Positions 18,101-26,288 of a DNA stretch of 64,000 nucleotides are shown one piece after another. The number at the start of each line of letters is the position of its first letter. Position 1 is the stretch's first letter. A program made the translations under genes and the position numbers. Where the stretch lies: assembly GCA_965200975.1 (NCBI GenBank), contig OZ241740.1, positions 1,178,001-1,242,000 of the forward strand, read 5' to 3'. The notes beneath the pieces were generated by a model. That model was not told where the DNA came from. It saw only the letters and a program-made list of their open reading frames with translations, and made no database searches. Source of the DNA: S5-327 sp965200975 (GTDB lineage Bacteria > Chloroflexota > Dehalococcoidia > Lucifugimonadales > Australimonadaceae).

Positions 18101-18259
18101 GGAGTCATCATCAGTGCCGAACTCGCGACGGTCGTCATCGGAGGGCTGACAAGCTCAACCGCGCTTACGCTGCTCGTGCTGCCCGTCGTCTACATAATCT
18201 TCAACGACAGCATCCCCAGGCTCTGCGGACGCATCCTCCGTCGTCCTGCCTCCGATTAG
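15176..18259 (+). CDS. RND-family efflux transporter
   Basis: This 1027-residue protein has the RND layout: a first membrane helix, a large extracytoplasmic domain, six helices (about residues 330-500), a second large domain, and six final helices. The segment MTLNFMTLGGLAISVGRVVDDAIVVLEN contains the paired Asp of the proton relay and is diagnostic of the AcrB/HAE1-like group. The start is GTG 15176 after GAAAGGAA. Proton-driven export of hydrophobic compounds is expected. No membrane-fusion or outer-membrane partner gene is adjacent; that fits a single-membrane organism such as a chloroflexotan, where such pumps may act without an outer-membrane channel. Confidence 0.9.
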   Translation: MIWLTSLTLRRPTVAILVICIVLISGVQAYRSLQVELFPQIEFPLVTVAASYPSADPEAVVRDVTAPIERAIEGAEGLESVQSTSSEGSAAVFAIYRYGTDMAAAQADIRSALSSVTFPDVVEPPAVERLNPNVFPVIQFGVVSDRPVMEVQGIVEELFIPEIQAIPGVLDVQLVGGVERQARVVADVDRMAAEGVTLQQVSRVLRENNLTLPAGLLFDGSQAVIAQTTHTLASLEELGRLVVGVGDSGPVLVSDVAEVSFSEIRPSGIARVNGRSGLLVNVTKKAEANTLDVTVAVNEIIAAAPIPEDVRTIIVTDQGPDIRTQIDTLVREALLGLIFAVSVVFAFMLTIRPSIVRGLFISLRPTIVIGLSIPLSVFAGILLMFWQDMTLNFMTLGGLAISVGRVVDDAIVVLENVYRHIQGGRERWRAALEGAAEVSPAIFASTVATVVVFLPLAFIQGLVGAFFLPFALTVTFALLASLLVALTAVPVLAALLLRPGDLPDDAGDEGDIVHQDTWLQHMYLVALRWALRRRAITLLAATALTAGSLGLLAVIPVSLFGDGGERYLQIQVSVPPGASVEQTLAAVTDVESRVDAVSDVYSVTIGGGDFSFGGPASLQQATMFVRLTDDAPEDAAERFRAELEQPGRTVRVSEISEGPPAGGVELIVTGPDYGDIAAVTRELAASIAEVEGVVNLDANVAQARPTLAVQIDPARAASIGLTTQQAGLQISQFLIGERVTSIMIDGESIDVVLTGDPMAVRGVEQLRALTITGPAGAVPLGDIADPVLRDGPVTVSRTDGQRSATITADIVADDIQVVQLAVDQRIAALDLPTGVTVNSGGVFADIEEGFQAIFLSMVVGILLVYLVMVASLGSLRNPFIILVTLPLALTGVMTALAITDRSLGLAAMMGMLLLIGVVVTNAIVLIVFVEQQRARGLSVYDALLSGARVRLRPILMTAITTSFALLPLAASSEGSGVIISAELATVVIGGLTSSTALTLLVLPVVYIIFNDSIPRLCGRILRRPASD

Positions 18260-18334
18260 CGCGAGAAGGCCAGGGAAACGAGGCAGCCGGGCGGACGACT
18301 GGGCGATCGGACGATCGGGAGGGCGCCGCCGCCG

Positions 18335-18661
18335 TCATCCGTCGAGCGGGCCGGCCAGGATGTCGCCATTCTCGACGCGGACGGCGTAGGCGGTGACGGG
18401 GCTCTCGGCGGGAGGATTGGTGACCGCGCCGGTGCGGAGGTCGAACATGCCCTCGTGGATAGGGCATTCGACCTCGCAGTACTCCTCGTGGAGGTAGCCG
18501 TCCGCCAGGAAGCCGTCGGCGTGCGTGCAGAACCCGTCGAGGGCGAAATAGTCGTCGCCGATGCGCGCGAGCAGGACGTACTCGCCGCCCAGCCGCACCG
18601 TGCGCATCTGTCCGGGAGCTATGTCTCCTTCTTCAGCGATCTTCGTGAACTCTGTCAGCAT
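18335..18661 (-). CDS. Rieske [2Fe-2S] ferredoxin
   Basis: The small Rieske protein (108 residues from the ATG at 18661) has the cluster-binding pair C-x-H (FCTHADG) and C-x2-H (CPIHEG) spaced as in soluble Rieske ferredoxins, followed by the PPAESPV turn. An upstream in-frame ATG at 18739 would add 26 residues that look unlike the family, so the internal start is preferred. It is divergent from a Rieske oxygenase alpha-subunit gene and is the natural candidate for the electron carrier to that oxygenase. A reductase gene is not present in the window. Confidence 0.88.
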   Translation of the reverse strand: MLTEFTKIAEEGDIAPGQMRTVRLGGEYVLLARIGDDYFALDGFCTHADGFLADGYLHEEYCEVECPIHEGMFDLRTGAVTNPPAESPVTAYAVRVENGDILAGPLDG

Positions 18662-18885
18662 CCGGACTCTCTGCGCGAGCTGCGTCCTGGCTCGCTGCGC
18701 TGCTGCCGGCGTCGTTGGCGGCATCAGGGAGGGAAGCATCCTGTAAGAGGCCGTGGCGGAGGGCGCAGATAACCAGGAGTGTACGAGTTTGGTTCGATGC
18801 TACCCGCTGTCCGCGCCTGTTCGCAATGCCGCGCGCCGTGTGGTTGAATAGCGCCAGATTGGGCAGTAGCCGTCAGGAGGGGCCA

Positions 18886-20253
18886 ATGGTACAGCTCACG
18901 CCGAGGATGAAAAGGCTCGTCGATTCGGAGAGCGGCACCGTCAGCAGGGAGATCTTCTGGAACCAGGACATCTACGACCAGGAGATGGAGCAGGTCTTCG
19001 CGCGTTCATGGCTATTCGTGGGGCACGAGTCGCAGGTGCCGGAGCCGGGCGACTTTATCCTGAGCCGCATGGGAGAGGAGGCTGTCGTCGTCAGCCGCGG
19101 GCGCGACGGCAAGGTGTACGTGTTCCTGAACTCCTGCAGGCACCGGGGCAATCGAGTCTGCCGCTACGAGCAAGGCAACACCTTCACGCACGTCTGCTCG
19201 TTCCACGGCTGGACGTACGACTCCACCGGCGCGCTGGCGGCTCTGCCGTACCACGAGAACGGCTACGACGAGATGGACAAGTCGAAGTGGGGATTGCTGC
19301 AGGCGCGCGTGGAGATATTCCACGGCTCTATCTGGGCGACGTGGGACGCGACCGCGCCGAGCTTCCATGACTACCTCGGCGGCGCCGGTATGTACCTCGC
19401 CACCGGCCTGCGGCACACGGACGGCTCGGACAACGGCGCCGAGGTGCTGGGCGGCGTGGTCAAGTGGCGTCTGGGATGCAACTGGAAAGTGCCGTGCCCC
19501 GACACTGACACGACGCACGGGTGGATAACCCACCGCTCGACTGCGATTGCCCTCGGCGTTGGGCCTACGGGCAATCCCGTGCGCCCGCAGGAGGGGAGGT
19601 CGCAGTCCGTCGGCCAGACGCGGAGCCGCTACACCGTCTCGTTCCCGGAAGGGCACACGATGGGCGTTACGATTCCCGAAGAGGGAGACGCCGGCTGGGG
19701 CGACTCCGGCACATGGGCCAATCTGCCCGTCATCCGCGACTACCTGCGCGAGAAGTTCGAGCTGCGCAAGAAGCGCATGGGGCTGATGGCGCATCTCTCC
19801 GTTGGCCCTGCGATCTTCCCGAACGAGGGGTGGCTTGGCCGCGTCGTCCGCATCATGCATCCGCAAGGCCCGGCGATGACCGAAATCTGGACATACTTCT
19901 TCGTCGACAAGGACGCTCCCCAGGAAGTGAAGACGGCGCTTGCCAACTACTACGAGCTCTACTACGGCCCGGGCGGCGTAACGCAGCAGGACGATATGGA
20001 GAACTGGTACGCGCTCACCATTGCGAGCAAGGGGCCTGTCGCCCAGAAACTCGACCTCAACTACCAGATGCGCATCTCCGAGCCGCCCCTCCACGGCCCG
20101 TCCGAGTTCGGGCTGCCGGGGCTGTTCGCGCACAACTACAGCGACGAGAACCACCGCCGTTACTACCAGCGCTGGGCCGAGGTGATGCAGGCGAAGGATT
20201 GGGGCGAGATGGCGCCGACGATGGCCGCCGCCGTGAACGGCAACGGTAGATAG
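18886..20253 (+). CDS. Rieske non-heme iron oxygenase, alpha subunit
   Basis: This 455-residue protein starts at the ATG at 18886 after a strong Shine-Dalgarno (CAGGAGGGG); an open frame upstream of it has no family match. The Rieske domain shows CRHRGNRVC with a following CSFHGW, i.e. C-x-H and C-x2-H cluster ligands. The catalytic domain shows NWKVP and then D-x2-H-x4-H (DTTHGWITH), the usual mononuclear iron ligands. It should hydroxylate an aromatic or other hydrophobic ring using O2 and electrons from a ferredoxin. The beta subunit follows 11 bp downstream. The substrate is not deducible. Confidence 0.92.
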   Translation: MVQLTPRMKRLVDSESGTVSREIFWNQDIYDQEMEQVFARSWLFVGHESQVPEPGDFILSRMGEEAVVVSRGRDGKVYVFLNSCRHRGNRVCRYEQGNTFTHVCSFHGWTYDSTGALAALPYHENGYDEMDKSKWGLLQARVEIFHGSIWATWDATAPSFHDYLGGAGMYLATGLRHTDGSDNGAEVLGGVVKWRLGCNWKVPCPDTDTTHGWITHRSTAIALGVGPTGNPVRPQEGRSQSVGQTRSRYTVSFPEGHTMGVTIPEEGDAGWGDSGTWANLPVIRDYLREKFELRKKRMGLMAHLSVGPAIFPNEGWLGRVVRIMHPQGPAMTEIWTYFFVDKDAPQEVKTALANYYELYYGPGGVTQQDDMENWYALTIASKGPVAQKLDLNYQMRISEPPLHGPSEFGLPGLFAHNYSDENHRRYYQRWAEVMQAKDWGEMAPTMAAAVNGNGR

Positions 20254-20264
20254 GGGGCGCGCTA

Positions 20265-20807
20265 ATGGCTGACCTGCTTTCGCACGAGGAGCTGTTGCTG
20301 CGGCTGCAAATCGAGGATTTTTTCTACAGGGAGGCGGACCTGCTCGACGAGCACCGCTACGAAGAGTGGCTCGACCTGTTTACCGAGGATGCGCGCTATC
20401 ACGCCCCCATGAAGCGCAACGTCCCCTCACGCGAGATGGACAAGGAGCTGACCCGCGAAGGGATCGAGATGTCCTGGTTCGACGAGGGCAAGGATACGCT
20501 CACGAAGCGCGTCGCCCAGATCCGGACAGGAGTCCACTGGGCGGAAGAGCCGCTCTCGCGGGTGACCCACTTCGTCTCGAACGTCCGCCTGCTCGACTCG
20601 GGCGCCGGCGAGGTGGGCGCGGGCGAGATACGCGTCAAGTCGCGTTTCCTCGTGCATCGCAACCGTCTCGAGGACGAGGACAACACCTGGATAGGCAATC
20701 GCATCGACACGCTTCGCAAGGTCGACGGCGAATGGAAGATCGCCCGCCGCGAGATCTACCTCGACCAGAACGTCCTGCTCTCCAAGAACCTCACCAACTT
20801 CTTCTAA
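20265..20807 (+). CDS. Ring-hydroxylating dioxygenase beta subunit
   Basis: This 180-residue protein has a SnoaL/NTF2-like fold pattern with EDFFYREADLLDEHRYEEWLDLF at the N terminus and the C-terminal WKIARREIYLDQN, both typical of aromatic dioxygenase beta subunits. It would form an alpha3-beta3 complex with the alpha subunit encoded 11 bp upstream, in a structural role. The pair is clearly one operon, closed by the hairpin at 20838-20866. Confidence 0.92.
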   Translation: MADLLSHEELLLRLQIEDFFYREADLLDEHRYEEWLDLFTEDARYHAPMKRNVPSREMDKELTREGIEMSWFDEGKDTLTKRVAQIRTGVHWAEEPLSRVTHFVSNVRLLDSGAGEVGAGEIRVKSRFLVHRNRLEDEDNTWIGNRIDTLRKVDGEWKIARREIYLDQNVLLSKNLTNFF

Positions 20808-20837
20808 TCGCAGCGCCCCGGTACGGGGATATGGGCG

Positions 20838-20866
20838 AAAGCGCCTCCTCTCGTAGGAGGCGCTTT
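20838..20866. terminator. Bidirectional intrinsic terminator
   Basis: A perfect 12-bp inverted repeat (20838-20849 with 20855-20866) around a 5-nt loop has A3 on the left and T3 on the right. It lies between the dioxygenase operon and the convergent DMT transporter gene, so it can stop transcription from both sides. Confidence 0.85.
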
Positions 20867-20890
20867 GTTCGGTTCGCCGTCAGGCGAGGG

Positions 20891-21823
20891 TCAGGCGGTT
20901 GCGGCTATCAGGACTACGCCTGCAACGATTGATCCGGCGCCTGCAAGGATGTAGCGATTCAGTATTTCGAACCGCCGGGCTATCAGTTGCGAGAACAGGA
21001 TTGCGATGATGGGAGAGACCGCAACGACGGGCGCTATGGACGTAATGGGCGCGCGGCTGGCGGCGTTGTAGAACAGGAAGATGCCGAACGACATAATCGA
21101 TCCGCCAAGGACGAGTTGCCATGCGCGGCGAAAGCGGATTTGGGCGAGCTCCTGCCGGAGGCGCGGAAGCGCCGCCAGCGTGACGAAGGCTCCGCCCAAC
21201 GAGAAGACGAGCGATGCGGCGGTAACCGGCTCGGCGACATCGGTGACGATTTTCTTGATGAGGACGCTGACGCCTCCGTAAGAGAGCATGGCGCCAAGCG
21301 CGGCGATAACGCCTGTGGTGGACTGCAGGAGGTGCGGGTCTTCCTCTGTCGCCGCTGTCGCCTCGCCCGCGCTTGCAAGCGGCCTGCGCTGCGCCGCCCA
21401 GCCTACGAGGACGGCGCCGCAAGCGCAGGCGAGTATGCCTGCAAGGTTCTGGGGGCCGAGGCGCTCGCCGAGCCAGACCACCGCAATGATGCTGGCGATG
21501 ATGGGGTTCGCCGAGACGATCGTATTGCCGCCCGCGACGCCTATCCGGCGCATTGCGCTGAAGAGCAAGAGTCGTCCGATGGGGTAGTTGATGACGGCTG
21601 TGACGGCGATGAGCATCCATCCGGCTGGTTCGATTGCGCCCAGCGTCGCCGGGTAGCGCGGGAGGGCGATGCAGAGCAGGAGAGTCGAGCCCGCAAGCAT
21701 CGAAATGACTGTGCCGGCGACGACGGGCGTGCCTACGAGTCCAAGCCGCGCGATGGACGCGCCCATGCCCGAGGCGATAGCCGTACAAAGGGCGAGGAAG
21801 ATTCCGGCGAGCTCGGGGCTCAA
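20891..21823 (-). CDS. EamA/DMT-family transporter
   Basis: This 310-residue protein has about ten hydrophobic segments in two repeated halves (EamA repeats), a hydrophilic central linker (residues ~150-165, rich in Ala/Glu), and PIIASIIAVVWLGERLG, the typical end of the first EamA repeat. The family mostly exports amino acids or other metabolites. It lies 24 bp after the amidohydrolase gene on the same strand and could export or import a metabolite of that pathway; this is inferred from position only. Confidence 0.82.
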   Translation of the reverse strand: MSPELAGIFLALCTAIASGMGASIARLGLVGTPVVAGTVISMLAGSTLLLCIALPRYPATLGAIEPAGWMLIAVTAVINYPIGRLLLFSAMRRIGVAGGNTIVSANPIIASIIAVVWLGERLGPQNLAGILACACGAVLVGWAAQRRPLASAGEATAATEEDPHLLQSTTGVIAALGAMLSYGGVSVLIKKIVTDVAEPVTAASLVFSLGGAFVTLAALPRLRQELAQIRFRRAWQLVLGGSIMSFGIFLFYNAASRAPITSIAPVVAVSPIIAILFSQLIARRFEILNRYILAGAGSIVAGVVLIAATA

Positions 21824-21847
21824 GAGCTGCTCTTGACGCCGCAGGGG

Positions 21848-22918
21848 TCAGTCAAGCGCGTAGAACCGGGTCGGGTTGTCGCGAACGATCTTTTCGATGA
21901 CGTGCGGAGGAACGTCCGTACGCTTGCGCAGAATCGAGTGGGCTTCGAGTTCGGCGGACTGGTCGGCGTGAGTGTAGTCCGTGCCAATGATGAGGTTGTC
22001 CTCGCCTGTGAAGCGGAGCACGTAGGGGAGGTCTTCATGGGTCTGGCATGCGATGTAGAAGCGGCCCTGCTGAAAGACGTCCTGGCCAAGTTCGAAGGAA
22101 TGCATCCAGCCTGATCGGTCTTGTCTGGCCTGGAGCTCCGCTATGGCGTAAGGCGCCCATGAGGACATCGTTTCGATGAAGCCTACGCGCAGGGAAGGAA
22201 ACCGCTCGGGGATGCCCGCAGTTACCATTGAGATGAAAGCGTCGATGGGGGAGAGCCTGAAGTTGTACATAGTGAGGTGCGAGGAGAGCGTATCCGTTAC
22301 CGCGGGGTCGCCTGCGGCGATGTGAACGCAGACAGGCAGGTCGAGGAGTTCGGCGGCTTCGTAGAGAGGGAAGAAGTACGGGTCGTCCGCGGAGCGTCCG
22401 CCCGCCTCGACGCCGCGCTTGAAGACGCCGCAGGCCCCGTGCGCCCGGCCCCACTCGATCTCCTCGGCGGCCTTGTCCATGCTCAGGATAGGCGGAACAA
22501 CGACCCAGCGGAGCCGGCCCCCGCTCTCCTCGGACTTTGCTCCGAGCCATCGGTTGTACGCGCGGACGAGAGCGTACTCGACGTCCGGTTTGGCGGTGAC
22601 TGTGGTAAGGAAGAGCGTGGTGTACATAACCTGAACGTCGATGCCCAGCCGGTCCATATCGGCGAGCCTTGCGGGCACGTCGGCGAGTTCGCGGGTGTCG
22701 ACAGTGGTGCCGGTGCGGACATCGTCGCGATTCCTGCGAACGCGGAGCGCGCCGTCGATATTCCAGAAGCGGTTGTAGCCTTTCGGGGCGAGCGCCGGGT
22801 CTACGTATCCGTCGGGAGGCGAGACGGTCAGGGGCCGAAACCGTTCATGCTCCGGCAGCAGGTGCGACCACGTCGCGTCGGTCTCGTCCACATGGGCGTC
22901 GGCATCGACAACAGGCAT
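21848..22918 (-). CDS. Amidohydrolase-2 (ACMSD-like) family protein
   Basis: The 356-residue protein begins MPVVDADAHVDET (N-terminal metal motif). It has VCVHIAAGDP in the middle and GTDYTHADQS for the last metal ligand region, and ends NPTRFYALD. It is related to the proteins at 2899-3996 and 1-242. Metal-dependent hydrolysis or decarboxylation of a small organic acid is the family role. It is the last enzyme gene of the minus-strand run that includes hydantoinase B and the ABC transporter, so it may act on a product of the hydantoinase. Confidence 0.87.
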   Translation of the reverse strand: MPVVDADAHVDETDATWSHLLPEHERFRPLTVSPPDGYVDPALAPKGYNRFWNIDGALRVRRNRDDVRTGTTVDTRELADVPARLADMDRLGIDVQVMYTTLFLTTVTAKPDVEYALVRAYNRWLGAKSEESGGRLRWVVVPPILSMDKAAEEIEWGRAHGACGVFKRGVEAGGRSADDPYFFPLYEAAELLDLPVCVHIAAGDPAVTDTLSSHLTMYNFRLSPIDAFISMVTAGIPERFPSLRVGFIETMSSWAPYAIAELQARQDRSGWMHSFELGQDVFQQGRFYIACQTHEDLPYVLRFTGEDNLIIGTDYTHADQSAELEAHSILRKRTDVPPHVIEKIVRDNPTRFYALD

Positions 22919-23071
22919 AGCGCGCCTCCTTGCGTTCTGACGCGAGGGAGTATAGCGCGTTGCGGGGGCGACGCCGCTCCCTGCGCCGGCCGCTCTTTCG
23001 AGAAGGCGTCCGCATGGAGGCAGCCGCGCTCATTGCCCCTCTGGCGGGTCGTCGCCTCTGCTTGCTGTCCG

Positions 23072-24766
23072 TCAATGCGACAAGGCGCTCTCTATGGCGT
23101 CGCGGGAGAGGCCGTAGACGCCGGCGGCGCGCTCGGGCGAGATGTAGCCGTTGCGAAGGTCGGAGGCGACCTTCGAGTGGTCGCGGTTGCGAGGGTCGCC
23201 CGCGCCGCCTGCGCTCCCGGTCTCGATGCGGATGACGTCGCCCTGGTTGAGGAGGAGATTCGAGACGAGCCCGCGGTGCTCAGTGACGGCGCCGTCGGCC
23301 CGAATCACGGTGATGATGCCCGCGCGTCCGGGGAGGCCGCCGTCGACTCCATGGGGAGGGTCGTGCTGCCTGGCGGTCCCGCCGGAGTACTTGCTCTCTC
23401 TGAGCGCCTTGTACTCCCGCCGGAGGCCGCTGCCGCCGCGGTGTGCGCCGGCGCCGCCTGAATCGGGGATGAGCGAGAATTGCAAGAGCTCGACGTCGAA
23501 TTCGGATTCCAGAATTTCGATGCTGGTGAACTTGGAGCCGCCAGCCCACGAGTGGCCGGTTCCGGTGAACCCGTCGCCTCCGGCGTATGCGCCATTGCCG
23601 GATCGGAGGAGCTCGTACTGAACGTAACGCGCGCGTCCTTCGCCGGAGGCTCCAAGGACGACCATGGATGACGCCGCATTGTGGGCGACGGCGGGCCTTC
23701 CTGCAGCCTTGCTCATAGCCTCGAACACAACGTCTTCGAGGGTCGCCATGGTGGTGGAGTAGAAACCGACCGGCCCGGGGAATAGGGGGTTGGCGATGCT
23801 TCCCTCCCGGAACCGGCAGTCGATGGCTTGCGCGATCCCGCCGTTGTTGGGGACGCCGGGGTCCATCATGGCGATGGCTGCGAAGTAGGCCATGCCGCGT
23901 ATGAAGGGCGGGCGGACGTTGATGGGGCCGATGCTCTGGTCGCCGCAACCGGAGAAGTCGAGGGTGAGGCGGTCGCCCTGTTTGATAGCGGCGACGTGGA
24001 GGCGGATTGTGGCGGAAGGGTCTGCGATGTCGTCGACGAAAGCCTCGGCTTCGGAGACGCCGTCAGGCCACTCGGCGAAATGGCTGCGCACACGGGCCTC
24101 GACGCGCTGAATGACGCCTGCGAAAGAGCCGGTGAGGCCGCTGTAGCCGTACTCGGCGGCCAGAGCCTTGAGGCGGGCCGCGCCGATGCTGCGAAGGGCG
24201 CCGGCCTGCGCGCTCAGGTCGCCAATGACAAGTTCCGGGGTGCGGCTGTTCGCGCGCAGGAACTGAGCGGCCTCGCGGTTCATAGCTCCGTCGCGTTGGA
24301 AGAGGACGGGCATAATCTGGAAGCCGTCGCCGAAGACGTCGCGGGCTATAGTGTTGCGGGAGCCGGGAGACTGACCGCCGATGTCGGCTTTGTGCCCCAT
24401 GCTCGCGCAGAAAGCGATGACTTCCCCGTCGTAGAAGACAGGAAGCACGACCACCATATCGTTGGGGTGCGGGCATCCGGAGTAATAGGGGTGGCTTGCG
24501 AGGAAGCAGTCGCCGTCCTGCATCTCATCGAGCGAGTAGAAATCCAGGACGCCCCGGACGCAATCAGGGTACGCCCCGAGGTGCGTCGGGAGCGGGGAGT
24601 ACTGACCGACGACTGCGCCCGAAACGTCGGTGATGCCTGCCGAAAAGTCGTGGGACTCCCGGATGATGGTGGAGAACCCGGTGCGGAGGACAGCAGCCTG
24701 CATCTCCCGGACGATGCCGTCGAGGCGGGCTCGTATGACTTCCTGGGTTATGACGTCGGTGTTCAT
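23072..24766 (-). CDS. Hydantoinase B / 5-oxoprolinase beta-type subunit (copy 1)
   Basis: The 564-residue protein matches HyuB: an N-terminal VITQEVIRARLDGIV, then TIIRESHDFSAGI, GQYSPLPTHLGAYP, HPYYSGCPHPNDM, and a C-terminal GGAGAHRGGSGLRREY. With a HyuA subunit it forms an ATP-dependent hydantoinase or 5-oxoprolinase that opens a cyclic amide, or an acetone-carboxylase-like enzyme. HyuA is encoded upstream at 29999-32047, with the ABC transporter genes in between on the same strand. A second, very similar hyuB lies at 32258-33952. Confidence 0.88.
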   Translation of the reverse strand: MNTDVITQEVIRARLDGIVREMQAAVLRTGFSTIIRESHDFSAGITDVSGAVVGQYSPLPTHLGAYPDCVRGVLDFYSLDEMQDGDCFLASHPYYSGCPHPNDMVVVLPVFYDGEVIAFCASMGHKADIGGQSPGSRNTIARDVFGDGFQIMPVLFQRDGAMNREAAQFLRANSRTPELVIGDLSAQAGALRSIGAARLKALAAEYGYSGLTGSFAGVIQRVEARVRSHFAEWPDGVSEAEAFVDDIADPSATIRLHVAAIKQGDRLTLDFSGCGDQSIGPINVRPPFIRGMAYFAAIAMMDPGVPNNGGIAQAIDCRFREGSIANPLFPGPVGFYSTTMATLEDVVFEAMSKAAGRPAVAHNAASSMVVLGASGEGRARYVQYELLRSGNGAYAGGDGFTGTGHSWAGGSKFTSIEILESEFDVELLQFSLIPDSGGAGAHRGGSGLRREYKALRESKYSGGTARQHDPPHGVDGGLPGRAGIITVIRADGAVTEHRGLVSNLLLNQGDVIRIETGSAGGAGDPRNRDHSKVASDLRNGYISPERAAGVYGLSRDAIESALSH

Positions 24767-24813
24767 AGCGCGGCGGCGCAGTAGCGCGGTAGGTGGCGCA
24801 GTCGAGGGATGGG

Positions 24814-25524
24814 TTACGAGAGGCCGAGCAGGCGTCTGCGGGCTTCCGGGTCTCTGAGGTCGTCGGGAGCGCCGCTGAAGATCACTTTCCCTGCCTCTAC
24901 GACGTGGACGGCGTCGGCGACCTGCACTCCGAGGTCGACGTTCTGCTCGACGAGGAGAATGCCGACTCCCAGCTCTTCGGCGAGATGCCGGATGACGCCG
25001 GCAATCTGCTGGATGATGGGGCCGGCGAGAGCGCCGGATGGCTCATCCATAAGAAGGAGTTTCGGCTGGAGCATCAGCGTCATCGCGATGGCGAGCATCT
25101 GACGTTCGCCGCCGGAGAGCGTGTCGGCGTCGGAGCGTCGTCGGCGGTCAAGGATGGGGAACATCGTGTACGCCTGGCTGATGCGTTCCGGGACGAGATG
25201 GCTGGGCAGGGCGTACCCGCCGAGCTTCAGGTTGTCCTCTATCGTAAGGTCGGCGAAGACCTGCCCGCCCTGGGCGAGGTACGCCACGCCTTCCTTGATG
25301 TTGTCGTAGGGGGCGTGGTTGGTGATGTCGTTGCCGTCCAGCAGCACAGAGCCGCCGGTTACCCGGGCGATCCCGTAGACGCCCTTGATGAGGGTGGATT
25401 TCCCGGCGCCGTTGTGGCCGACGATGGTGGTCACCTTGCCGCTCTCCACGCCGAGGCTGACCCCGTTGAGGATCTGCTTGGAGCCGTAAGAGACAAGGAG
25501 ATCTTTGGTCTCAAGTAGCGGCAT
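24814..25524 (-). CDS. livF: Branched-chain-amino-acid-type ABC transporter ATPase (LivF-like)
   Basis: The 236-residue ABC ATPase has Walker A GHNGAGKST, the signature LSGGERQ, and Walker B LLLMDEPS followed by the LivF-typical GALAGPIIQQI segment and H-loop replaced in VEQNV context as usual for LivF. The ATG at 25524 is chosen; it overlaps the end of livG by 14 bp, and an ATG at 25539 would add five residues. It powers import together with LivG, LivH and LivM. Naming follows family position; the substrate may not be leucine. Confidence 0.88.
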   Translation of the reverse strand: MPLLETKDLLVSYGSKQILNGVSLGVESGKVTTIVGHNGAGKSTLIKGVYGIARVTGGSVLLDGNDITNHAPYDNIKEGVAYLAQGGQVFADLTIEDNLKLGGYALPSHLVPERISQAYTMFPILDRRRRSDADTLSGGERQMLAIAMTLMLQPKLLLMDEPSGALAGPIIQQIAGVIRHLAEELGVGILLVEQNVDLGVQVADAVHVVEAGKVIFSGAPDDLRDPEARRRLLGLS

Positions 25525-26284
25525 TGGAGATGAACCCAAGGAAGGCGTTGGTGAGGCGGTCGTCTCTCTCGACCTCGGATGGCGGGCCTTCCAGGACGAC
25601 CTCGCTCCTGACGACGACCACGTAGTCGGAGATGTCCATGACGACCTTGAGGTTGTGCTCGACGAGGATCACGGCCTTGCCGTGGTCGACTGCCGCGGAC
25701 CGGATCAGCCTGCTGAGGCCGTCGATGAGATCGGGATGGATGCCGGCCATAGGCTCGTCGAGAAGAAACACATCCGCCCGGGAGTTGAGCATGCGGGCGA
25801 ATTCGAGGAGCTTCTGCTGCCCATAGGAGAGAGCCTGTGAGAGGCTGGCCGCTTTGGACTGGATGCCGAGCTCCTCGAGGCGGCCCATCGCCTCTAGGCG
25901 GCGCGCCTTCTCCTCGGCGGCGACCATCCAGGGGCGGAGAAGGGCGTTGTATTCGAGTTCGCCGCGCTGGTCGGGAGAAGAGACGACGACGTTGTCGAGT
26001 CCGTTCATGTAGTAGAGCACCTGTGAGTCCTGGAAGGTGCGGGCGATGCCTGCCTTGAAGCATTTGAACGGAGGCGCTCCGGCGAGCTCCTGCCCCTTCA
26101 TTCGCACGCTGCCCGAGTCGCATTTGAGGAAGCCGGAGATGATGTTGAGAAGGGTGGACTTGCCCGCTCCGTTGGGCCCGATGAGGCTTGTCACCTGCCC
26201 AAGATCGGCTTGCATGCAGACGTCGTTCAGCACGAGGTTGCCGCCGAAACTCTTGTGAACGTTGCCGACTTCGAGGATGGCCAT
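25511..26284 (-). CDS. livG: Branched-chain-amino-acid-type ABC transporter ATPase (LivG-like)
   Basis: The 257-residue ABC ATPase has Walker A GPNGAGKST at about residues 37-45, the LivG-type IARTFQD Q-loop, LSYGQQK as a variant signature motif, and VFLLDEPMAGIHPD as Walker B. The GQQK signature variant is common in this subfamily. It starts 4 bp after the livM stop and overlaps livF, so the transporter genes are translationally coupled. Confidence 0.88.
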   Translation of the reverse strand: MAILEVGNVHKSFGGNLVLNDVCMQADLGQVTSLIGPNGAGKSTLLNIISGFLKCDSGSVRMKGQELAGAPPFKCFKAGIARTFQDSQVLYYMNGLDNVVVSSPDQRGELEYNALLRPWMVAAEEKARRLEAMGRLEELGIQSKAASLSQALSYGQQKLLEFARMLNSRADVFLLDEPMAGIHPDLIDGLSRLIRSAAVDHGKAVILVEHNLKVVMDISDYVVVVRSEVVLEGPPSEVERDDRLTNAFLGFISNAAT

Positions 26285-26288
26285 CGCG

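Noticed and set aside
18715..18885. Upstream extension of the Rieske oxygenase alpha subunit
   Set aside because: No family similarity, overlaps the region upstream of the divergent ferredoxin, and the ATG at 18886 has a strong Shine-Dalgarno.
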